Shown here piece after piece: positions 58,301 through 64,000 of a stretch of DNA of 64,000 bases (positions within the stretch are counted from its first letter, which is position 1; each line of letters opens with the position of its first letter). The position numbers and the translations under genes are program-made. A model generated the notes under the pieces. That model ran no database searches, was not told the DNA's origin, and saw only the letters and a program-made list of their open reading frames with translations. Origin of the DNA: Pachypanchax playfairii (lineage: Eukaryota > Chordata > Actinopteri > Cyprinodontiformes > Aplocheilidae); contig SSNP01000132.1 in the NCBI GenBank assembly GCA_006937955.1, forward strand, positions 883,468 through 947,467. Direction: 5' to 3'.

Positions 58301-61017
58301 GACTGGGCTCAGCAGTTTTGTGCATATAAGCATCGACCACTGTATTATTTTTAATTCTGTTTTAATTAGTTGATTGTTTTACAATAGCGCTACACAGTAG
58401 CAGCTTGTTGGAGTAGTGCTGTGATGTTACTAGCAACTTTTATCTTTTTCTAAATGTTCCTTCTTTGTTTTCTGTCACTTTTTTGCAACTTGTAACCAGA
58501 GCAAAGAGAGACGTGTTTACAAGAAAGAACAGCTAATGGACTTCTTTTTTTCTCTCCTTGTCCTGTCTGGCAATGATGGAATCATAATTTTTGTCCGGTG
58601 TTGTAGACCTCAGCCTTTGTTGCTCTTGTGCCGCCATGATTAGTACCTCTGTGATATTCTTCAGTCCAGCCCTTCCTAGCCACTGATTGGATTTTATTAC
58701 TAAGATAGTGTCTTTATTACTAATTGGTCAATTTTTCTGTAAAGTGCCTTGAAATTACTTTGTTATGAACTGGCGCTTTATAAAGAATTAAACTTGAAAC
58801 TTGCACTTGATTTATTGATAGCCACTTTCTCGATCTACCTGTGATGGATAACCTGCCAGACACTATGGTTGTTGACACACTACAGAAGAAGGCAGTACTG
58901 AACAATGTAACGATTGACAGTAACATCAAGAAGAAGGAACATGAGAAGCTGGTCAAATACGAAGGGCTGAAAAATGAAATAAAGAAATTGTATAAAGTTG
59001 AGGTCTCAGTGGAAACAGTGAAACAGACCCTTAAATCAGGAGTGGCTCCACCGGATCCCGCCAACAGCGACATAGTTCTCTACTCAAACGAGCACAGTTC
59101 TAGGAACAGTTAAGGAACTGTCTAGAACCTTCAAACTCCTCTTGTAGTGGATCCGAGTACAATAGTCCCTCATTTATCATGGTGTTATGTTCCTGGACCA
59201 CCTCCAATAGGTATAAATTCTGTGAAGTAGAAGCACCATATTTATTATTTTACCTGTATTTTTACCTTTATAAACCCTCATTGCACTGTTAACAGCTCCG
59301 TACTTTATTAATAACAGCCTGCAAGTGTAAATCTATATGAGCCGGACAGGTAAGTCTACTGAAAAACAAAAAACACAAGCACAATGTGTTAAGGGGTACA
59401 AAGTGAAAGACACACATGTACTCGCTGAATGAGTCAGACGAGAAGATGCTGTAAGAATCAAGTTTCATTCAAAAGCCAATCAGAGCGGGTGATATTGGAG
59501 TGGGTTTGGGCGACAAGAGCATCAACGTTTAATCGTTCCTGTACATGCTCGACCCACTTCCACCACTCCACTAAACCCCACTAGTACTAGATCCCACCTG
59601 TTGCAACCATATAAAATACATGTGCTCACCGTAAAGACCTGCGCTAAACTGAATCCGTGGGAGGTGAACCGTGATATAGCGAGGGATTACTGTATATATA
59701 CATATTTATGTGTATGCACAGAGAAAAGCTTTTAAAATGCATGGCTGTGTCAACTAATTAGGCTATTCTGCACCCTAAAAATGAATGATACATTTTTGGC
59801 TGTATAAAATGTATCTGCTATGTGAAATGAATGTGTTCCGTTTTGTTTTTAATCTTTCTTTTTTCTTGAATGTGTATGTTTTGTGTTTTGCATGCAGACA
59901 AGGCTAAGGGCATACAGATTAACCTGTCTGAGACCTTGAAAGGTAAAAGTCATTAGACATGTTTATGTTGTCTGTATCTCCCTCTTCTTGGTATCATATC
60001 TTTACAACCGCATGTAAACAAAATTGTCATTCTGTGTATAGTGTATATGGATGTTGAGTCTATCAATAAAGACCATAATGAAAGAATGTAAATAAAATTA
60101 ATATGCAATGACTGAAAAATGTTTTAAACCAAAACAGTTATTTGAAATGGTCCCTTGACAGCACAAATGTTATTTTGAAAATGAGAACTTTCAAACATTT
60201 TTAGAGATTAAGATTATGTCCCTCAGTTTAGCAGATATTTTTATCATGCAATGCCTTCAGAGATTAAGAAGATCAAGATTTTGCATCAAGACTTTCTGTT
60301 TAATTTCTCATTTGATAGAGAAACAAACTTTAAACTGGAAACACGTCTTGATAATGTAATCTCAAAGCATTGCTTTAGAAACAATTATAGCTGAAGGTCA
60401 TTTACATGTAGAAGGACACAGCATATAACCTGTAAAATATTCTAAATGGCCTTTCATCATTTAGATTCATATCTGTTAGCATGACAAGTTTAACTGTCCA
60501 GCTTCTCTATTGTGCTCTGAAATTTGGGGGCTCAGCACTTGAAATACCAGCAAGCTGCCCAAAATATTGTCTCTGAATTAAAGTTAAAAATGACAATCAG
60601 TTATAGAGCAGGATATACTGCTAGTCTGATTTTTATAAATTCTGCTAATTAAATTCTCATTGAGCTCATACATTTAAATTTGTTTTAAAGTCTTTGGTTG
60701 GGTTAGACTGTTCATATGCTTTACTGAGGTAGGCATGTTTATCTTCAGCAGGAACTTCTGATTATTTCTAGTAAATTCTATCAAAAAAAATGTAAGTGTT
60801 AGTATTTTAGTATTAAAGTAAGTAAAGCTTTACATTTCTAAAGTTTGACTTGGGAACATTATGAATGTGTTTCTGTTGATTGATGTGGTAAATGTGTGAT
60901 TTTAGTGCAAATAAAATTCTAAAGTTTGCTTGTTTGTCCCTTCTGTAGATAAACTGGTGGCATATGATACAGACGGTGATGGAGATTTTGATATTGAAGA
61001 TGCAAAGATGCTGCTAG
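37381..61017 (+). CDS. asph: Aspartyl beta-hydroxylase / junctin / junctate gene, 5' exons (runs out of the window)
   Basis: Exons 37,381-37,423, 51,115-51,276, 59,898-59,942 and 60,949-61,017 all have GT/AG sites and phase 1 joins. They encode a basic, Gly/Ser/Lys-rich cytosolic tail (MAAKKGSKGNTKSK...), one transmembrane anchor with the family hallmark LLGVWTSVAVVYFDLVDY, a 15-residue cassette DKAKGIQINLSETLK, and an EF-hand-like calcium loop (DTDGDGDFDIED). ASPH is a type II protein of the ER/sarcoplasmic reticulum. Its long form hydroxylates Asp/Asn in EGF-like domains. Short forms, junctin and junctate, lack the enzyme domain and act in calcium handling. Which forms this gene makes cannot be seen, since later exons are beyond the window. 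Intron 1 is 13.7 kb and full of transposons. Confidence 0.92.
37424..38340. other. Start of asph intron 1; nothing recognised
   Basis: Intron sequence, AT-rich, without a repeat I can name. Confidence 0.5.
38350..39189 (-). pseudogene. Decayed Tc1/mariner element, minus strand, 3' part missing
   Basis: The right end is GCACACAGTG next to TA, with AATTATTAGGCAAGAGAG just inside (minus strand). A transposase remnant follows on the minus strand: LKHQGLAKKYLKTDFSKILW, then TDEMRVTLDGPDGRARGW and HQQGGGGVLVWASI, which includes the first catalytic Asp (WTDE) and the Gly-rich box. Earlier parts need frame changes. The second Asp and the Glu are absent. It belongs to a different Tc1 family from those at 43,119 and 55,737. 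Confidence 0.75.
39190..41224. other. asph intron 1; no gene seen
   Basis: AT-rich sequence without recognised elements. The frames at 38,913-39,521 have no domain. Confidence 0.5.
41225..41941 (+). pseudogene. Mariner-like element family M2, 5'-truncated copy with one stop
   Basis: It matches 56,245-56,962 closely. The frame covers RVPLLSAKNRKLRLQFAQAH, the first Asp in AWSDESRF, the Gly-rich box QAGGGGVMVWGIF, the second Asp in YFQQDNAPCH and the Glu in SPDLNPIEHLW. The only break in this part is a TAG near 41,526 where the other copy has TAC. The right end GGCCGGTGAGTG is followed by TA. The front third and left terminal repeat are missing. Confidence 0.85.
42105..42338 (-). mobile_element. 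tRNA-headed SINE, minus strand
   Basis: Minus-strand head GCGCAGTTGGTAGAGCTGTTG and GGTTTGAATCCGGG (A- and B-box-like), then the body shared with 31,860-32,082. Not an independent tRNA gene. Confidence 0.75.
42400..43110. other. asph intron 1; no gene seen
   Basis: AT-rich. Ends in a short (TA)n run at 43,107-43,118 that served as the Tc1 target. Confidence 0.5.
43119..44720 (+). mobile_element. Complete Tc1 element (1,602 bp) with 200-bp inverted repeats
   Basis: The terminal repeats are 43,119-43,318 and 44,521-44,720, starting CAGTGGGGCAAA(G/A)AAG, flanked by TA on both sides. They differ at only a few positions. The element carries an uninterrupted transposase gene. A separate copy of the same repeat sits in the gypsy LTR at 23,098. 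Confidence 0.95.
43482..44504 (+). CDS. Tc1-family transposase, full length (340 aa)
   Basis: ATG at 43,482 to TGA, no break. Residues about 1-110 form the paired-like DNA-binding region (two helix-turn-helix parts, AIGKQLGVKKSTVGAIIRKW in the first) with a basic linker. The catalytic DDE domain has Asp153 in IIWSDETK, the Gly-rich box KHGGGNIMLWGCF, Asp244 in VFQHDNDPKHT and Glu279 in SPDLYPIENLW. The spacing of 34 residues between the last two is the DD34E signature of Tc1, and the length of 340 equals that of well-known fish Tc1 transposases. One oddity: Tyr276 replaces the almost invariant Asn in SPDLNPIENLW. The gene lies in asph intron 1 on the same strand. It may be recently active, though Tyr276 could impair catalysis. 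Confidence 0.95.
   Translation: MAKTKELSKDTRNKIVDLHQAGKTESAIGKQLGVKKSTVGAIIRKWKTYKTTDNLPRSGAPRKISPRGVKMITRTVSKNPRTTRRDLVNDLQRAGTKVTKATISNTLRRQGLKSCSARRVPLLKPGHVQARLRFAREHLDDPEEDWENIIWSDETKIELFGRNSTCRVWRGKNAELDPKNTIPTVKHGGGNIMLWGCFSARGPGRLIRVKERMNGAMYRKILSENLLPSARALKMRRGWVFQHDNDPKHTARATKEWLRKKQFKVLEWPSQSPDLYPIENLWRELKVRVAQRQPQNITDLEEICMEEWAKIPATVCENLVKTYRKRLTSVIANKGYITKY
44740..45276. other. asph intron 1; no gene seen
   Basis: Nothing recognised besides a short T run near 44,895. Confidence 0.5.
45281..45828 (+). mobile_element. TTAA-flanked MITE family R1, copy C
   Basis: AGAGGCCATTCCATTAAAAC... to ...GTGAAATGGCCTTT. CTAA lies on the left and TTAA on the right. It is the cleanest uninterrupted copy here and serves as reference for the others. 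Confidence 0.85.
45993..46225. repeat. R1 end fragment followed by an inverted piece of itself (foldback)
   Basis: 45,993-46,180 matches the last part of R1 (CAGACAGATTGAAAGGTCTG ... GAAATGGCCCCTTTAA). Directly after it, 46,178-46,225 is the reverse complement of its own end (TTAAGTATTAACCAGTAATATG), so the two can pair. Confidence 0.75.
46226..48411. other. asph intron 1, upstream of the second first exon; no repeat of note
   Basis: Mostly unique-looking AT-rich sequence. A (TTC)n-type stretch near 47,508-47,520 leads into CGTCTGGTCCCTTCAACGGT, resembling a common fish repeat. If exon 1B is real, its promoter lies in the last few hundred bases. An E-box CACTTG is at about 48,258. No TATA box is evident. 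Confidence 0.45.
48412..48430 (+). CDS. asph: Candidate alternative first exon of asph (junctin-type start)
   Basis: ATGGAGGAAAGTCAAAGCG followed by GTATGT. It encodes the short acidic start MEESQS and ends in phase 1, the same phase as the first coding exon at 37,381, so it would join the transmembrane exon at 51,115 in frame (Asp-Gly-Val-Lys). In mammals ASPH has a second promoter whose first exon starts with a very short acidic peptide and makes junctin-type and related forms. Position, phase and peptide all fit. RNA evidence is needed, because a 19-nt match to these rules can arise by chance. Confidence 0.6.
48431..50600. other. asph intron 1; no gene seen
   Basis: No coding exon recognised. 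A poly-C run lies at 50,156-50,169. The frame at 49,929-50,201 is Ser/Pro/Cys-rich and without domain. Confidence 0.5.
50615..50840 (-). mobile_element. tRNA-derived SINE, minus strand
   Basis: The minus-strand head TGACTCAGTAGATAGAGCGG and GGTTGGCAGATCCAATCC resemble A and B boxes. The body has TGTGTCCTTGGGCAAGATGC and the tail AAAAGGGCTTTGAGTG. It belongs to the same general SINE type as 14,945-15,200. Confidence 0.65.
51115..51276 (+). CDS. asph: asph transmembrane exon
   Basis: 162 nt after TTTGTCTTTGCAG, ending at ATTG|GTGGGT (phase 1). It encodes a Lys/Gly/Ser-rich cytosolic stretch, then the membrane anchor FFTLFIVLALLGVWTSVAVV and FDLVDYQGVI. This is the most conserved part of the N-terminal region of ASPH, junctin and junctate, and the firmest evidence for the gene. 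A second GT four bases on (GG|GTAAAT) would shift the frame and is less likely. Confidence 0.95.
51898..52380. repeat. Dispersed repeat family R2, copy 2
   Basis: Diverged copy of 34,500-34,849, with extra sequence in the middle (about 52,080-52,150). No coding capacity. Confidence 0.6.
52440..54000 (-). repeat. Old dispersed repeat, probably decayed LINE material
   Basis: The minus-strand wording of 52,480-52,820 and 53,290-53,850 resembles widespread teleost repeats (for example TTACAGTAATCCAGCC and GAACTGAGCCCTGCAGGACA, which recur in related form at 63,200). No frame survives. The family name is not certain. Confidence 0.45.
54010..54590. other. asph intron; no gene seen
   Basis: Nothing recognised. 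Confidence 0.5.
54599..55177 (+). mobile_element. TTAA-flanked MITE family R1, copy D
   Basis: TTAA at 54,595-54,598 and 55,178-55,181 flank AGAGGCTCTTCC... and ...ATGAAATGGCCTTT. Same interior as copies A-C. Confidence 0.85.
55737..56962 (+). mobile_element. Mariner-like element family M2, full-length copy (1,226 bp)
   Basis: The ends are CACTCACCGGCCACTTTATT and its complement, about 29 bp, each next to TA. The transposase gene inside is frameshifted. A truncated sister copy is at 41,225-41,941. Confidence 0.9.
55885..56930 (+). pseudogene. Mariner/Tc1-like transposase with frameshift
   Basis: ATG at 55,885. The N-terminus has a helix-turn-helix (LSISETADLLGFSRTTISRV), then RTVRRTLRQMGYSSRRPHRV, the first catalytic Asp in AWSDVSRF (usually DES; here Val replaces Glu) and the Gly-rich box. 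Near 56,555 the sequence ATTGTGTCCATCGTGACC replaces ATTGTTGCTGACC of the sister copy, five bases longer, and the frame is lost. The downstream frame holds the second Asp (YFQQDNAPCH) and Glu (SPDLNPIEHLW). Not functional as it stands. The total length of about 345 codons is normal for the family. Confidence 0.9.
56965..57640. other. asph intron; no gene seen
   Basis: Near 57,540-57,600 there is a short piece like the 3' tail of the L2-type repeat (TAGTGCCTTGACAATACTTG, AAATAAAACTGAATTGAAT). Confidence 0.45.
57648..58342. mobile_element. MITE of pogo/Tigger type (695 bp), TA-flanked
   Basis: The left end is (TA)CAGCGGACGACAATTATC and the right end, complemented, is (TA)CAGTGGTCGATGCTTATA. 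They match at about three positions in four over 25 bp and start CAG(C/T)GG, as in pogo/Tigger elements. The motif CCAGCAGTTTTGT / TCAGCAGTTTTGT occurs near both ends. No transposase remains. Confidence 0.65.
58722..58803 (+). repeat. 3' tail fragment of the L2-type LINE
   Basis: CTGTAAAGTGCCTTGAAATTAC... to AAACTTGAAACTT is the reverse complement of the tail at 62,310-62,390. Confidence 0.7.
58812..59112 (+). pseudogene. LINE ORF fragment
   Basis: The frame from 58,841 contains NIKKKEHEKLVKYEGLKNEI and KKLYKVEVSVETVKQTLKSG, like the EKYQxLKxELxxxWKVK block after the reverse transcriptase in some fish LINEs. The rest of the protein is absent. It sits next to asph exon 3 but shows no splice sites and is not part of that gene. 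Confidence 0.5.
59113..59890. other. asph intron; no gene seen
   Basis: Nothing recognised up to the acceptor of the cassette exon. Confidence 0.5.
59898..59942 (+). CDS. asph: asph 45-nt cassette exon (probably alternatively spliced)
   Basis: Acceptor TTTGCATGCAG, donor GTAAAAG. It adds 15 residues (DKAKGIQINLSETLK with phase-1 joins) between the membrane anchor and the EF-hand exon. Being 45 nt in phase 1, it can be skipped without changing the frame. Mammalian ASPH isoforms differ by a 15-residue insert at this same place with the related core AKAK...NLSE. This exon should be the fish counterpart. Confidence 0.85.
59950..60940. other. asph intron; no gene seen
   Basis: AT-rich intron sequence, no recognised element. 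Confidence 0.5.
60949..61017 (+). CDS. asph: asph EF-hand exon
   Basis: 69 nt between TTCTGTAG and GTAAGT, phase 1 to 1. It encodes KLVAYDTDGDGDFDIEDAKM, including the calcium-binding loop D-x-D-G-D-G-x-x-x-I-x-D. Mammalian ASPH has DADGDGDFDVDD at this point in the lumenal part. Confidence 0.93.
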   Translation: MNWWHMIQTVMEILILKMQRCC

Positions 61018-62300
61018 GTAAGTGGATGTTCTTTTCCTATTAAATATAAATAAAGTAATTTATAGGACAACTTGATATTGGTACAGTTTTTGCATGCTTC
61101 ATAATGAAAGTATGGTCAGGTTTTTACATGCACACGAGCATGAGTCACATTAACTTTGGGTTTTCAGTCAGTTGAACTTTTCTTTTTTCAGGGTAGAATG
61201 ATTGTACATCATATACTTTATTTAAAAAACAAAACAAAGATTTGGGTTCATGGGCATGGCTTTATTGTGGATTTTTTTCTTTTTCACTTGAGTTCAAAAT
61301 TATACACGTATTCACCTGAATCTTTCAAGTACCTCTATACTTGACAAAGTTATTGCCTATTAACTCCTTATTGATCACATTTTAATTATAGCTGATAGTT
61401 TTTATTTTCTGGCATAAAAAATAGATCCATAGACATTCAATGATGGTGATGTGCTGGTAAACACATTTCCACCTGCTCTGATACTTTCCTGCTTACAGGA
61501 AGATTCGGGTAACATTTAGCAAACTTTCACTGAAGGTTAGTTTTAAGAATGTTTAAGGAAGGTTTGCTGAACATTAATTTTTAAACGTTTTTCAAATAAC
61601 ATTTCCTAAAAGTTGGAGCTAACTTTCCAGTAACTTTAGTCAAACGTTGCGACAGTCTGCAGATGTTCTGGAAAGAGTTTCCAAAGCATTTACCTACCTT
61701 CCGCTTCATAATCCCAGGTTCTCTTTCGTACTCTGCGCTGCCCTCATTCATTTTCTCTTTGAATAATCTCTTCAAATTACAGACACATACAGTTCAGCAG
61801 TTTTCTGCTGCTTTGGTGACATCTCACCAGTCTGAGCTAAGCAGTTGGGCTGACTCTCATCATCTCTACTATTGGAACATGCATTCTTTTCTCTTGAGTT
61901 TGTTTTCTTAAGCACCAAATGATCAAGTGCAAATCCTTAAATCTAAATTATGATTCTACATACAAAGAAAATATAGAACTACACTGGAATAGATTAAGCA
62001 GAACATTAAAATTATATACAAAGTTTAATTTAGGCTTTCCTATATAACATGTAAATGTAAAAGTTCATGTATTAATTCATTATTAGCATTTAAGCCATAA
62101 TTAAGATCATTGACTTCCAGTTTTGACATCAGCAGTCAAGTTAATGTGAAAAAACCCAGAGTTGTGTTTGTATTCTATAATACATAATAATGGATTTTGT
62201 TTCACAGCTGGAACTTTGTGACTACAAGTGATCTGAAATTAGAACATTATTTGTTAAACAGTGAAACAAGGGCTGGTTGTTAGTCAAAATCTCATGCTGC
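61018..62300. other. asph intron after the EF-hand exon; no further exon found
   Basis: The next exon (Glu/Pro-rich in this family) was looked for and not seen up to 64,000. A CAG at 61,190 is followed by an in-frame TAG in phase 1. Confidence 0.5.
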
Positions 62301-62869
62301 AATCAAGTTTCAAGTTTCAAGTTTATTTATTTATAAAGCGCCAGTTCATGACAAAGTCATTTCAAGGCACTTCACAGAAAAATCAATCAATTAATAATAA
62401 AACATTTTCTATCTAAGGAACCAGCTGATTGGGCTGAATTGTTATTTCAGCACAATCCCCCATCCTGAGCAAGCACAACTGGCGACAGTGGAAAGGAACG
62501 ACTCCCTTTTAACAGGAAGAAACCTCTAGCAGAACCCGGCTCAGGATGGGCGGCCTTCTGCCTTAGCCGACTGGGGTCTGAGCTGACAGGAAAGAGACAC
62601 AGACAAACACAGATGTATTTAGGCCAGTCGTCATGTCTATGGAAAGATAAACAGAGAAACAGTTAATGGCAGCAGTAACAATCAAAGCAATAACAATTTG
62701 ATGGTTCTAGTGGGAATATTTCATCCCTTGTTTATGTGAGATACACCCTCCTCAGAGGCAGCCAGAGTAAAGAAAGACAGCAGAGTGGAAAAAAAATGTG
62801 GTCAGTATGTCCTCCGGCAGTCTAAACCTATAGCAGCATAACTAAAGGGAAAGCTCAGGAGAACCCAAG

Positions 62870-63556
62870 CTAACCCTGACTATAGGATTGTGTAAAAAGG
62901 AAAGTTTTAAGTCTATTCTTAAAACTACACAAGGTGTCTGCCTCACGGATAAAAAGTGGAAGCTGGTTCCACAGGAGAGGAGCCTGATAATTAAAAGCTC
63001 TTCCTCCCATTCTACTTTTAGAAANNNNNNNNNNGTTCAAGGCCTTATACGTCAAAAGTAAAACCTTAAACTTTATTCTAGACCTTACAGGGAGCCAATG
63101 AAGTGATGCTAAAACAGGAGAAATATGGTCTCTCCTTCTAACTCTCATCAGAACTCTGGCAGCAGCATTTTGGATCAGCTGGAGGCCTTTAACAGCACTA
63201 TTAGAACACCCTGATAATAATGAATTACAGTAATCAAGTCTAGAAGTAATAAATGCGTGAACTAAAGTTTCTGCATCCCTTTGATTCAAAATGCTCCTAA
63301 TTTTAGCAACATTACGCAGGTGGAAGTAGGCCGTCCTGGTAATATGCTTTATATGAGAACTAAAGGACATGTCCTGGTCAAAGATAACACCCAGGTTCTT
63401 TACCTTCTTGTTGGAGGCCAAATTAATGCCATCCAACGTAGATGACTGACTACACAACTTGTTCCTAAGATTCTCAGGCCCAAAAGTCACAACCTCTGTC
63501 TTGTCTGAATTTAAAAGCAAAAAATTAAACGTCATCCAACGTTTTACATCAATCAA
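62870..63556 (-). pseudogene. Reverse-transcriptase C-terminal fragment of the L2-type LINE
   Basis: The fragment includes DVKRWMTFNFLLLNSDKTEV, then LGVIFDQDMSFSSHIKHITR, LVHAFITSRLDYCNSLLSG, LQLIQNAAARVLMRVRRRDH and LHWLPVRSRIKFKVLLLTYK, all typical of the thumb and connection region of L2/CR1-clade enzymes. The catalytic YADD lies before the fragment and is not seen. It is interrupted only by the N run at 63,025-63,034, and the frame resumes after it, so ten N may be close to the true size. Confidence 0.85.
63025..63034. other. Assembly gap (10 N)
   Basis: Run of ten N inside the LINE fragment. Confidence 0.98.
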
Positions 63557-64000
63557 AGAGGACTACATGTGCCAAAATGTACCATTATTTCTAATTACAA
63601 TTTTTTTTAAAGCCTGGAGACCACTTTCCCCCAGACAATAGTTAATAGGATTGAAAACTTGCCTTGAGTAAACTGGCGAGTGACCATAGCCTCACACACA
63701 AAACACCCTGTGAGCTCACAGGACAGACAGCAGGACCTGACTACGTGTGATACATTAAACTGACTGGTTTGGTCACTAGAAGTTTACTATCATACGTACA
63801 TGGAGTTTTGGATTACTATGGCAACAGAATCTATTAAAATGTCATGGCCACTGGAACTCCATGTAAAATGATGGGATGTCTTTATAATCCTCAATAGACT
63901 CCTACATTAATTTACTCTTTCAACCCTTTGATCACATTTGCAGCACCTGTCAGTGTCACACACTTTGTCCCGTGACAGGAAACTGCAGTTTTCTCAGTGG
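63557..64000. other. End of window; no gene seen
   Basis: No exon or element recognised in the last 440 bp, which should still be asph intron. Confidence 0.5.

Larger units (their letters stand above)
62310..63556 (-). mobile_element. L2-type LINE 3' end, minus strand
   Basis: On the minus strand: reverse-transcriptase C-terminal coding part (63,556-62,870), a 3' untranslated part with the CTGCTAGAGGTTTCTTCCTG block widespread in fish, and the tail GGCGCTTTATAAATAAATAA. The 5' part lies to the right or is missing. It contains a 10-N gap. Confidence 0.8.

Noticed and set aside
58841..59112. Possible asph exon close to the cassette exon
   Set aside because: It has no matching splice sites, and its protein resembles a LINE, not ASPH.
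61186..61344. Possible next asph exon after TTTTTTCAG
   Set aside because: In phase 1 the sequence meets a TAG at once, and it has none of the Glu/Pro-rich character expected.

Overview
This is a slice of a vertebrate nuclear genome, almost certainly a ray-finned (teleost) fish. It holds spliced vertebrate genes in a background of Tc1/mariner, hAT, gypsy-type LTR, L2-type LINE, tRNA-SINE and MITE sequence of the kind found in fish. Most long open frames are transposon remnants or chance frames. Three host loci can be supported.

Left part (1-5,650): the 3' end of a gypsy-type retroelement with its LTR, a MITE, then three exons on the minus strand of a kelch-like adaptor gene with two BTB domains (klhl33-like). 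Its last kelch exons are not visible.

Middle-left (6,200-14,200): a C-type lectin locus. Its 5' half appears twice in near-identical form, with an assembly gap (one N) and a retroelement end between the copies. The second copy is broken by a hAT insertion, and a final lectin exon lies at 13,774-14,132. The layout looks more like two haplotypes joined end to end than a true duplication.

Centre (15,400-25,830): a gypsy-type LTR retrotransposon with a retrovirus-like tRNA-Pro primer site, a gag with one stop and a pol with two stops. Its 3' LTR is cut by a Tc1 end that runs into a second one-base gap. A second, separately mutated 3' half follows. From 26,190 to 33,900 is a patchwork of nested elements: a minus-strand LTR element without recognisable pol and with peptide arrays, a solo LTR with a perfect 5-bp target duplication, and a three-level nest (MITE inside solo LTR inside an older MITE).

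Right part (37,060-64,000): the 5' end of asph (aspartyl beta-hydroxylase / junctin / junctate) on the plus strand, with two alternative first exons sharing the same splice phase, the transmembrane exon, a 45-nt cassette exon and the EF-hand exon. The gene runs out of the window. Its large introns carry an apparently intact Tc1 transposase gene, two copies of a decayed mariner-like element, several TTAA-flanked MITEs, SINEs and an L2-type LINE containing a 10-N gap.

No CRISPR array, operon, rRNA or independent tRNA gene is visible. The most interesting items are the dual-promoter architecture of asph, the LTR length polymorphism explained by internal 67-bp repeats, and the readable order of nested insertions.
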